DNA of 64,000 bases, from contig NZ_FOWD01000022.1 of the NCBI RefSeq assembly GCF_900115365.1, positions 1-64,000 on the forward strand, given 5' to 3'. This document shows positions 55,234-63,085 of this stretch, piece by piece. The notes beneath the pieces were generated by a model that ran no database searches, had not been told where the DNA came from, and saw nothing but the letters and a program-made list of their open reading frames with translations. A program made the position numbers and the translations under genes. This stretch comes from Anaerocolumna aminovalerica (lineage in GTDB: Bacteria > Bacillota > Clostridia > Lachnospirales > Lachnospiraceae). How positions within the stretch are numbered: position 1 is the stretch's first letter; each line of letters opens with the position of its first letter.

Positions 55234-55277
55234 AAGAGTCTATGTTTTTTTATTAAGAAGCATAGCCTCTTTTTTGA
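55234..55277 (+). terminator. Terminator, second copy of the repeated hairpin
   Basis: AAGAGTCTATG and CATAGCCTCTT pair with G-T and one mismatch, then TTTTTT. The left arm and overall layout are almost the same as at 40797, though the genes before them are unrelated. Confidence 0.75.
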
Positions 55278-55421
55278 TACTATTATAGAAGAAATATTGG
55301 GAAAAAGTATTATGTAACATGGAATGCAACTGTAATGTAACATTAAGAAACCAAAACTTGATTGAGTATTTATAGTATTTTGATATACTTTAGAAGTACA
55401 TAAAAAACACGGAGGTGCTAT

Positions 55422-55871
55422 ATGGGTTTAGGTAATAAGATAGCAGATGCCAGAAAAGCAAAAAATATGACACAGGAGCAGCTGGCAGAATTAATGTCTG
55501 TAACCAGACAATCAATTTCGAGATGGGAATCAGATCAATCTTGTCCGGAGATGGATAAGGTTGTTTATTTAGCTGAAATTTTAGGGGTAAGCTGTGACTA
55601 CCTTTTAAAAGACAATTATGACAAGACAGAGACAAAAAAAGAAGGCGGCAATGTCATCACCCGTCTTTTGTATGGATTAAAAGGTAAAAGTGTCCGTTTA
55701 AGTTTTTATACTAACGAGGTGGATTATGATCTGGCAAATACAGACTGCACAATAGTAGACTTTGATGGTCAATGGATTAATGTTGAATATACAAAGGGCA
55801 AGAAAACAGAAACTAAGCTTTTGCCGGTATCATCAATACTCTCTATTAAGTTTGTAAAGGAGAGGAGGTAG
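55422..55871 (+). CDS. XRE-family regulator with C-terminal beta domain
   Basis: 149 residues. N-terminal HTH (IADARKAKNMTQEQLAELMSVTRQSISRWESDQSCPEMDKVVYLAEILGVSCDYLL). After a charged linker comes a short C-terminal domain (about 88-149) with DYDLANTDCTIVDFDGQWINVEY and a final ILSIKF. The next gene carries a clear copy of the latter domain behind a membrane anchor, so the two may act together. Start after GGAGGTG. Target unknown. Confidence 0.85.
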   Translation: MGLGNKIADARKAKNMTQEQLAELMSVTRQSISRWESDQSCPEMDKVVYLAEILGVSCDYLLKDNYDKTETKKEGGNVITRLLYGLKGKSVRLSFYTNEVDYDLANTDCTIVDFDGQWINVEYTKGKKTETKLLPVSSILSIKFVKERR

Positions 55872-55874
55872 TAT

Positions 55875-56198
55875 ATGGAATATTTAGGTTTTATTTTTGG
55901 AATCATTGCATTTACCTGGTGTATGAATTTAAAATCACAAGTTGACAAGTTAGAGCGTATTCTAAAAGATAATGGTATGCTTGATATAGAAAAAACCTCT
56001 TTAAAAGAGATTATTGAGAAGAATATAGGAAAGCATGGGAGAATTAACCTGGAAAATAATGCAACGGATTATGAGATATTATCAAAAGACTGTATACTTA
56101 AGGATGTGGATGAGGACTGGCTGCTGTTAGAAGTTGAAAAATCAGGAATTCAAAAATTGATAAGAATTGAATCAATTAAGGGTATACAATTTAAATAG
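55875..56198 (+). CDS. Membrane-anchored protein sharing the XRE C-terminal domain
   Basis: 107 residues: one N-terminal membrane helix (about 4-20, YLGFIFGIIAFTWCMNL), a helical linker, and a beta domain (about 50-107) DYEILSKDCILKDVDEDWLLLEV...SIKGIQF which is clearly homologous to the end of the XRE protein before it. The gap is 3 bp, so they are co-translated. I do not recognise the domain; its short strands look like a small beta barrel (Lsm/PH-like). Possibly it holds the regulator at the membrane. Confidence 0.7.
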   Translation: MEYLGFIFGIIAFTWCMNLKSQVDKLERILKDNGMLDIEKTSLKEIIEKNIGKHGRINLENNATDYEILSKDCILKDVDEDWLLLEVEKSGIQKLIRIESIKGIQFK

Positions 56199-56236
56199 TT
56201 CTGTTTGACATAACAGAGCTTGCAAAATGTAGTCGA

Positions 56237-56330
56237 AGCATGGATGCTATAGCATTCATGCTAAAGATTGCAATCAGGAATATAGAAGCAAGGGATTCCT
56301 AACCTCCGAAATAGCGGAATGGAAGCGGTA
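56237..56330. repeat. Consecutive hairpins in a non-coding gap
   Basis: AGCATGGATGCT and AGCATTCATGCT form a stem with few mismatches at 56238-56263; AGGAAT/ATTCCT at 56276-56300 and CCG/CGG pieces follow. There is no T run. The gap separates the small membrane protein from the AI-2E gene. May be a REP-like element or a structured RNA end; no family recognised. Confidence 0.45.
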
Positions 56331-56439
56331 CCGGACCTTATTTCTCACCACTTTTCATAATTATTTAATAATTAATAAATTGATTTACTGAGGGGTAGTC
56401 TGTATAATTGTTGTAAAACGTTAACAGAAAGGAATAATT

Positions 56440-57705
56440 ATGGCAAAAGTATCAGAGAGTAAATCACATAATTTATCAGAGAAAGAGCAAAAAAAGTGTG
56501 AAAATCCGGTAAATGAAAGGGTTGAAGAAACAAAGGACCAGAGAATACAATTACTGGCTAATAAGAATTATTTGACCATTAGCATATATGCACTTTTTGT
56601 TATTGTAATAGGGGCATTTATCATATATATGTTTGTTAATATGAAACAAACAAAGACAGTTATCTCTAATTTTATCAATAATATATCCCCTTTTATCGTT
56701 GCCTTATTTATAGCATTTTTAATTAATCCTATGATTAAGAGACTAGACAATTTTTTGCATCATGTTGTAAAACTTAAGTCCAAAGGTTTAAGGATATTTA
56801 TATCTATGCTTACTTCATACCTGTTAGTAATTGGGGGATTAACCATTACGATTCTTTATGTAACCCCTCAGTTAATTCAGAGTATTTCAGATTTAGTGTC
56901 TAAGCAATCTTTAATGCGTGACGAAGTGTACAACTTTTTTTCAGGTATATATGAGAAATATCCCGACTTGAATCTGGAGTCCGTTGTTCAGTATGTAGAA
57001 AATATGATACCTGATTTATTCATTCAGGGAACCCAGTTACTAAGCAGTATGATACCAAAGTTATATTTGTTCTCGGTATCTTTAATTAAAATGTTCGTTA
57101 ATATTTTGCTTTCTATAGTAATTTCCTGCTATTTGATACTGGACAAGAAGAATCTTAAATTTAATGCCAAAAGAATTATCTTTTCCGTAATGTCCGAAGA
57201 AAAGGCGAGAGGTTTTATTCAGACAGGAAAAGAATGCGCAAATATTTTTAACAAATTTATTGTAGGAAAATTTATCGACTCCCTTATTATTGGTATCTTA
57301 TGTTTTATCATAATGTCCATACTAAGGCTACCTTATTCTATATTAATCAGTGTTATTGTAGGAATTACCAATATGATACCATATTTTGGTCCCTTTATCG
57401 GTGCGATTCCGGGAATAGTAATTTATATTTTTATCAATCCTATCCAGTGCCTGATTTTTACCGTTATGATATTTTTACTTCAGCAGTTTGATGGCTTGTA
57501 TTTGGGACCTAAAATTCTTGGAGAATCTACCGGTTTAAAACCCCTTTGGATTATACTTGCCATAACTTTAGGGGGAGCTTATGCAGGTGTGGTAGGAATG
57601 TTTTTAGCAGTTCCTGTAGTTGCAGTAATAACCTATCTAATGGATAAGGTTATCAAGAAGCGTTTGGATAGTAAAAATATAGTGTTGGAAAAAAGCCCGG
57701 ATTAA
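56440..57705 (+). CDS. AI-2E family transporter
   Basis: 421 residues; polar N-terminus of about 40 residues, then about 8 membrane helices. Family blocks: FIVALFIAFLINPMIKRL, FIVGKFIDSLIIGILCFI, GITNMIPYFGPFIGAIPG, LQQFDGLYLGPKILGESTGL, and TLGGAYAGVVGMFLAVPVVAV. Members export AI-2 or act as Na+/H+ antiporters; which one applies is not visible. Start after AGAAAGG. Single gene. Confidence 0.9.
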   Translation: MAKVSESKSHNLSEKEQKKCENPVNERVEETKDQRIQLLANKNYLTISIYALFVIVIGAFIIYMFVNMKQTKTVISNFINNISPFIVALFIAFLINPMIKRLDNFLHHVVKLKSKGLRIFISMLTSYLLVIGGLTITILYVTPQLIQSISDLVSKQSLMRDEVYNFFSGIYEKYPDLNLESVVQYVENMIPDLFIQGTQLLSSMIPKLYLFSVSLIKMFVNILLSIVISCYLILDKKNLKFNAKRIIFSVMSEEKARGFIQTGKECANIFNKFIVGKFIDSLIIGILCFIIMSILRLPYSILISVIVGITNMIPYFGPFIGAIPGIVIYIFINPIQCLIFTVMIFLLQQFDGLYLGPKILGESTGLKPLWIILAITLGGAYAGVVGMFLAVPVVAVITYLMDKVIKKRLDSKNIVLEKSPD

Positions 57706-57846
57706 ACGAATTAAAGGGATATTAATTTAATGTCCTAAAAAAGATGTTATTTGATTTCTGTTTAAAAAGATTATTAAATTTAAATCTAAATAAAGGTAAG
57801 GAAACATAAGATTTACTGAAAGTGACCATTAGCAAGGAGCAATGAT

Positions 57847-58401
57847 ATGATAGAAATTATTACAAGTTTTGATTGGACAGTTTTAAACTGGATTCATGAT
57901 ACACTTACCTGTCCTGTATTGGATTATTTAATGCCTAAAATTACGGCACTTGGAGACGGAGGCTTAATCTGGATAGTGACAGCACTGGTTTTGCTAACGA
58001 GTAAAAAATACCGAAAGTACGGAATTACTTTGATTATTGGACTTGTCATGGGTGTCCTTGTTGGGAATGTTTTTTTAAAAAACTTTTTTGAACGATCAAG
58101 GCCATCCTGGTCTGACCCTTCTATTACACTGCTAATATCAAATCCAACAGATTTCTCATTTCCATCGGGGCATACACTGGCATCTGCCATTGCTGCAACA
58201 ATTCTTACCATGAGTAATAAGAAATTTGGATGCGTAGCTATTCCACTGGCCTGCTTGATTGCATTCTCAAGGTTATATCTGTATGTTCATTTTCCAAGTG
58301 ATGTTCTGGGAGCGGCTTTGATTGGTTTAGTGATAGGTGTGTCGGTTTTTTTTGGTGTAAGGTGGTTAATTTCTAAAGTAAGTAAAAGAAGTTCTTATTA
58401 A
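57847..58401 (+). CDS. PAP2-family phosphatase
   Basis: 184 residues, about five membrane helices. Phosphatase motifs: KNFFERSRPSW (motif 1), FPSGHTLAS (motif 2), SRLYLYVHFPSDVLGA (motif 3, catalytic His). Dephosphorylates undecaprenyl pyrophosphate or phosphatidate-type lipids at the outer face of the membrane. Start after AGCAAGGAG. Single gene. Confidence 0.9.
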   Translation: MIEIITSFDWTVLNWIHDTLTCPVLDYLMPKITALGDGGLIWIVTALVLLTSKKYRKYGITLIIGLVMGVLVGNVFLKNFFERSRPSWSDPSITLLISNPTDFSFPSGHTLASAIAATILTMSNKKFGCVAIPLACLIAFSRLYLYVHFPSDVLGAALIGLVIGVSVFFGVRWLISKVSKRSSY

Positions 58402-58522
58402 TAGAGAAAAGAGTTATTTATTAACTGCCTATGGGGTACCTTTTAATTACTATGTTCAAAAGCCACTTGTAAATTTTTATCGAGATTTTTTTACATTTGT
58501 TAGTTATATTCCAAATATTACT

Positions 58523-58580
58523 TGACAAATATATTAGTATTCTTTATTATTAAGTTAACTTAAATATTAAGTTAGATTAA
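58523..58580 (+). promoter_or_regulatory. Promoter and tandem MarR operators
   Basis: TTGACA (58523-58528), 16-bp spacer, TATTAT (58545-58550). TTAAGTTAACTTAA (58550-58563) is a perfect palindrome, and TTAAGTTAGATTAA (58567-58580) is a second, degenerate copy 17 bp on. Both cover the start site, as expected for MarR autoregulation. Confidence 0.7.
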
Positions 58581-58599
58581 TGATAAAGGGGGTAAAGAT

Positions 58600-59073
58600 T
58601 TGGCTTCAAAAAGTGATAATAACAAGGAAAATGAATTATTTAATTTAGTTACAGAAATTGATGAGATAACTTATTCCATGAATACTCGTTTAATAAAAGA
58701 GCGTCAGTCTTTGTTTAATGATGATCTTTCAACTAAACAAATTATAGTAATGGATTTAGTAAAGAAGGAATCTCAAATATCAATAAGTCAACTGGCTGAA
58801 TCGATGAATGTTACTTCAAGTGCTGTTAGTCAGATTGTATCCAAATTAGAAAAAGAAAAATATCTATTAAGGACAATTAATCCTGACAATAGAAGAGAAA
58901 TAATTGTGCAGTTAGATGAGCGAGGACACCATTACTACTTAAAAGAAGAAGAGATTAACAAGGAAATTGTGAAACGTTTTTATTCTCGTATGGATATGAA
59001 AGACATAGTACAATTACGAGACATTTTAGTAAAACTCAATCTTGTGGTTGAAGAGGAATTATCAAAGAAATAA
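58600..59073 (+). CDS. MarR-family regulator of the hydrolase operon
   Basis: Starts at TTG behind AAAGGGGG. 157 residues; winged helix ISISQLAESMNVTSSAVSQIVSKLEKEKYLLRTINPDNRREIIVQL. Two palindromic operators lie in its own promoter. Followed after 16 bp by a serine hydrolase and 17 bp later by a C39-like peptidase: one operon. Ligand unknown. Confidence 0.9.
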   Translation: MASKSDNNKENELFNLVTEIDEITYSMNTRLIKERQSLFNDDLSTKQIIVMDLVKKESQISISQLAESMNVTSSAVSQIVSKLEKEKYLLRTINPDNRREIIVQLDERGHHYYLKEEEINKEIVKRFYSRMDMKDIVQLRDILVKLNLVVEEELSKK

Positions 59074-59089
59074 ATGAAAGGAAATAACA

Positions 59090-60475
59090 ATGAATAATAA
59101 GAGGGAAGTACTAAAAAAGTTTTTCGCAGAAATTCAATCTGAACAATTGATTAATGGAACTATCTTAATAGCTAAAGATAATGAAATATTATATAAAGGA
59201 GCTTTTGGCGAGGCTGAATTGGATTCAAAGCAAAAGTTAAAAATAAATTCCATATTTAATCTTGCATCAGTCTCAAAACCAATAACGGCATTGGGTATTA
59301 TGTTATTGGTACAGGATAACAAACTTTCTCTTGATGATTCTATAGAAAAATGGTTACCTGATATTCCTTATAAAGGGATTACAGTAAGGCAATTATTGAA
59401 TCACACCTCTGGGTTACCTGATTATTTAGAGTTATTCGAACATCACTGGGATAAATCCAAAATAGCGGTGAACCAAGACTTATTACAACTACTTATTAAG
59501 TATAAACCAGACCGGTTATTCCAGCCTAATGAGCGTATGGAATATAGTAATACAGGTTATGTGATGCTTGCTCTCATTATTGAAAAGGTTTCGGGACTTT
59601 CCTTTGGGGAGTATATGAAAGTAAATATCTTTTTACCTGTTGGAATGGAAAATACTGAAGTGTTCTGTCAAAGGTTAACGGATCAGACTATGGATAACTA
59701 TGCTTATGGATATATTTTTGATGTCTACAAAGGTAAACACGTTTTGCCAGATGAATTTCCTGAAACAAACTTTGTTGTTTATCTTGATGGGATTGTTGGA
59801 GATGGAGCGATACATTCCACAGTTGAAGACCTGTATTTACTTGACCGTGTATTGAGAAATGGGACGCTTATTGATGAAACTTTATTGAAAGAAGCCTATT
59901 CTCCATCTTCTCCAAGGCAGGCAGGTTATTCTGATTATGGATTTGGATGGATTTTAGAGAGTGAAGAGAAAAAGGGAAGGGCTGTATGGCACAGTGGTGG
60001 ATGGCCAGGTTATGCAACTTATTTTAAAAGATACATTGATAATGATTTAGTGATTATATTTTTAAGAAACAAAGAACAGGACTTTGATTTTGAGTATTCT
60101 ATATTACAATCAATTGAAAATATACTTTTTGATGAACCATATGAGAAACCTAAAGTACCAGAATTTCAAAAGGCAAAAATACTACATCCTGAGATTTTAA
60201 ACAGATATGTTGGGGAGTATCAATTGGAGGAGCATAATGAATTGATTGCAAAGGTTACCATGAAAGAACAACGGTTATTTCTTGAACTTCCAAAAACAAT
60301 GAAACTTGAAATGTACGCAACTTCGGATAATGAGTTTTTCCTTCGCAGCTTATCAGTAACAATTAATTTTACAAGTGATGGCAGTAATCATTATTTGACA
60401 ATTAATGATGGCAGTGACTCTCAAACTGCTAAACGTATTGAGAGTAAAATTGAGAAATCTGATGATACTAATTAA
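59090..60475 (+). CDS. Beta-lactamase-fold serine hydrolase
   Basis: 461 residues, class C/PBP4*-type fold. SxxK at Ser60-Lys63 (ASVSKP), Tyr motif EYSNTGY, and HSGGWPGY as third motif. The C-terminal 110 residues form an extra beta domain (YVGEYQLEEHNEL, DUF3471-like). No signal peptide is visible, so it is probably cytoplasmic, acting as esterase or peptidase rather than as beta-lactamase. Start after GAAAGGAA. In operon with marR and a C39-like gene. Confidence 0.88.
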   Translation: MNNKREVLKKFFAEIQSEQLINGTILIAKDNEILYKGAFGEAELDSKQKLKINSIFNLASVSKPITALGIMLLVQDNKLSLDDSIEKWLPDIPYKGITVRQLLNHTSGLPDYLELFEHHWDKSKIAVNQDLLQLLIKYKPDRLFQPNERMEYSNTGYVMLALIIEKVSGLSFGEYMKVNIFLPVGMENTEVFCQRLTDQTMDNYAYGYIFDVYKGKHVLPDEFPETNFVVYLDGIVGDGAIHSTVEDLYLLDRVLRNGTLIDETLLKEAYSPSSPRQAGYSDYGFGWILESEEKKGRAVWHSGGWPGYATYFKRYIDNDLVIIFLRNKEQDFDFEYSILQSIENILFDEPYEKPKVPEFQKAKILHPEILNRYVGEYQLEEHNELIAKVTMKEQRLFLELPKTMKLEMYATSDNEFFLRSLSVTINFTSDGSNHYLTINDGSDSQTAKRIESKIEKSDDTN

Positions 60476-60492
60476 GAGGTAAATAATCAATT

Positions 60493-60993
60493 ATGTATAG
60501 AAATTTTTTTATCAGTCAAAATGAACAAAGTTTTTGTCCAGAGTATGCATGCGGAATTGCTTGTCTTTCTATGTTATTAAAATATCACCAGATAACTGGT
60601 TATGAAAACTTTGAGAAACTTGCTATTGAATTAAATTTTAATGTTTCACCGGAAAAAAAAGGATATGACAGCGATGATATGAAGTGTGGGACTTACCCTG
60701 AAGATATATTCAGATACCTCATTAAAAACAACATTAATTTTAGAATGTCTTTTTATGAGGATGAATGGAAGGAGGCTCTAAAAAAGTCTCCAATTATGGC
60801 AATGATGACTGGAAATGAAGAAATGTTTGGTCTTAGGAATTGTCATTGGATCATATTAGTGGATAGAGATAAAGATTTTTTTACATATCTTGATCCATAT
60901 GAAACCATGCTGTCTGATAACTATGTGAAACATATTTGGTCAGGTGATTTTAAAAAATATTATACAGGAATAGCCTGTCAAATAATCATATGA
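60493..60993 (+). CDS. C39-like (papain-fold) cysteine peptidase
   Basis: 166 residues. Catalytic Cys20 in YACGIACLSMLLKYH, His118 in NCHWIILVD, and Asp134 in YLDPYE give the C39/BtrH-type triad. In ABC exporters this domain cuts double-glycine leaders; here it is free-standing with no membrane segment. Last gene of the marR operon; its end overlaps the convergent chelatase gene by 8 bp. Substrate unknown; could mature or degrade a peptide. Confidence 0.75.
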   Translation: MYRNFFISQNEQSFCPEYACGIACLSMLLKYHQITGYENFEKLAIELNFNVSPEKKGYDSDDMKCGTYPEDIFRYLIKNNINFRMSFYEDEWKEALKKSPIMAMMTGNEEMFGLRNCHWIILVDRDKDFFTYLDPYETMLSDNYVKHIWSGDFKKYYTGIACQIII

Positions 60994-61771
60994 AATGTGT
61001 TTCCACTTGCTTTATAAATAGTTGCTGAATGAAAGGCTCATTTCCTAGACCTGTTAGAATACAGTCTACTTTGAAACCGGCGTTAGTTAAAACGGAATAT
61101 AAAGAAGCTTGATGCTTGCCGGCCATATCATGTAAGACGTGATAACCGACAAGCATTAATAATGGAACTAACCGTATATATTTTATGCCTCTTGCATGTA
61201 ACCTGGCGATAAAGTCTTCAATATCTGAAATAAAATCGAGAGTTAACACTGAATAATTTATGTGATGATTATTATGAAAATATGTTTCAAGTTCACTATA
61301 ATAAATACTGGATGAGTGGGAGCTTCCATGCCCTAAAAATATTACAATCTCATCGTTATGGTGTATGGGATACAGGGTTGTAAGTGACATGGAAATTGAT
61401 TCATAGCATCCTTTTGTAGCCAGTAATGGTTTGCACATGTTAATCTCATTAAATAAATATTGATAGTCAGCCAGAGTTTGCTGCATTTTTAGAAAACTAT
61501 GACCAGGCAGAAGAAATGCTGGCAGGATATAAAGTGAAGTTATCTTATTATTATGTAGCTGCTCTAATACGTTACATAAAAAAGGCAAAACCGCAGAATC
61601 CTTATCCTGAGTATAATTATGGGTAATTATTGCTGGATATACAGCGTAATCATGGAAGGCTGACTTTAATTGTTCTTGCAGTGTTAAGATAAAGTTATTA
61701 CCAGCATTGTAAGAACTTGAACCGTAACTTACAATTAGAATTACTTTTTTTTGTTGATACAGGTAACTCAT
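60986..61771 (-). CDS. CbiK-type sirohydrochlorin chelatase
   Basis: Inserts Co2+ or Fe2+ into sirohydrochlorin; with iron this makes siroheme. 261 residues. Marks: LIVSYGSSSYNAGNN at the start, AFLLPGHSF, the catalytic HGSSH block near the middle, and LVPLLMLVGYHVLHDMAG. CbiK is usually a cobaltochelatase for B12, but its position next to a siroheme-dependent reductase gene, two genes on, fits siroheme production here. Minus strand, ATG behind AAGGAGT. Metal choice is inference. Confidence 0.85.
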   Translation of the reverse strand: MSYLYQQKKVILIVSYGSSSYNAGNNFILTLQEQLKSAFHDYAVYPAIITHNYTQDKDSAVLPFLCNVLEQLHNNKITSLYILPAFLLPGHSFLKMQQTLADYQYLFNEINMCKPLLATKGCYESISMSLTTLYPIHHNDEIVIFLGHGSSHSSSIYYSELETYFHNNHHINYSVLTLDFISDIEDFIARLHARGIKYIRLVPLLMLVGYHVLHDMAGKHQASLYSVLTNAGFKVDCILTGLGNEPFIQQLFIKQVETHFI

Positions 61772-61950
61772 AATAATAAGACTCCTTTCCTTTATATTGC
61801 AATTTAATAAATAATAGTCTACAAAATTAGTGATATATTTATCTATAAGCTAAAAAGACATTTAATGAAAGCTGAATGATTTACAACTTAATATTTATAA
61901 GATATCAGGCAAAGAACACTAAAATGTCTTTCTTATTTAAATTCTTTAGA

Positions 61951-62985
61951 TTAACCAATAAATCCTTTAAATAAGTGAATAAATATCATAGAGGAAGCAG
62001 CAACAGCTAACCAAGTACAACCACCAAGGATAATTGGCTTAATTCCTTTCGTTAATAATTCTTTAAATTTAATCTTGAATCCCACTCCTGCTAATGCAAC
62101 GGTAATAAATAATTTATAACTGGTTTTAAAGAATTTATCTAGTCCATCAACTGCCTGGAATAATCCAACGGTATTTAAAACTGCCATTAATAAAAATCCA
62201 AGGATAAACCATGGGAATACTTTAAATACAGTTTTTGAAATACTTGTTTGCTCCATATTTGCTGCATTATTTTTAGATTGTTGCCGAATTGTGATTACTG
62301 TAAAGATAACTGCTAATGCAATGAGCATGGTAGTACGTGTAAGCTTAACTGTAATTGCAAGATTTAAGTCTAAACCATTTACTGCATTATAGGTAGCTTC
62401 AGATGCTGCAACGCTTGATGTATCATTGATTGCAGTGCCTGCAAGGAATCCAAATTGATTAGGAGTTAAATTAAGTGCACCTGCTAAGTAAGGATATACT
62501 AGGGCTGCAAAAATATCAAAAAGAAAAATAGCTGTCATTGCGTAAGCAATCTCTGTTTCTTTTGCTTTAATAATAGAAGCCAGAGTAGCAATAGCAGTAC
62601 CACCACAGATACAAGTTCCTCCACCAACTAAAGTACAAGTATTCCAAGATTGCTTTAATTGTTTTCCAACTAAATATGCTACTGTAAAAGATAAGCAGAT
62701 ATTAAAAATGATTAAGGGAAGTGCTTTAGCGCCATATCCTAAAATTTGAGTAAAGTTAAGGGTTCCCCCTGCAAGGATAATACCTAAGTTAAGGCATTTT
62801 TTACCCGCAAAGGTTGTGCCCTTTTTAAAGTCTTTGTCTATGTTTGGCAAGATGTTTACAAGAAGCATACCGATAAATAGACCAATCATTGGTGCACCTA
62901 TAATATTTTGAAGTTTACCAAGGTAAGTTGCTACAATTGCAATAATAACGCAAGTCCCAATTGCTAAGTATGATTTTTTGTTCAT
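61951..62985 (-). CDS. YeiH-family putative sulfate/sulfite-type transporter
   Basis: 344 residues with about ten membrane helices (UPF0324/PSE family). Conserved blocks: LGIILAGGTLNFTQIL, CTLVGGGTCICGGTAIATLASIIKAK and FGFLAGTAINDTSSVAASEA. Named 'putative sulfate exporter' by family, with taurine, sulfite or thiosulfate roles suggested for relatives. It lies between the chelatase and a sulfite/nitrite reductase, so transport of a sulfur oxyanion is likely. ATG behind AGAAGGGA on the minus strand. Confidence 0.88.
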   Translation of the reverse strand: MNKKSYLAIGTCVIIAIVATYLGKLQNIIGAPMIGLFIGMLLVNILPNIDKDFKKGTTFAGKKCLNLGIILAGGTLNFTQILGYGAKALPLIIFNICLSFTVAYLVGKQLKQSWNTCTLVGGGTCICGGTAIATLASIIKAKETEIAYAMTAIFLFDIFAALVYPYLAGALNLTPNQFGFLAGTAINDTSSVAASEATYNAVNGLDLNLAITVKLTRTTMLIALAVIFTVITIRQQSKNNAANMEQTSISKTVFKVFPWFILGFLLMAVLNTVGLFQAVDGLDKFFKTSYKLFITVALAGVGFKIKFKELLTKGIKPIILGGCTWLAVAASSMIFIHLFKGFIG

Positions 62986-63085
62986 AATTTGTCATGTCCC
63001 TTCTGAGATGTTAAATTTTTAACAATGCATTTCTAAATAATAACCGACCAGAGTAAAAGTCTTATCGGTTATTATAAATCCTATA

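Noticed and set aside
55422-56198. Toxin-antitoxin pair (XRE plus small protein).
   Set aside because: The small protein has a membrane helix and shares the C-terminal domain of its partner; it does not resemble a known toxin.
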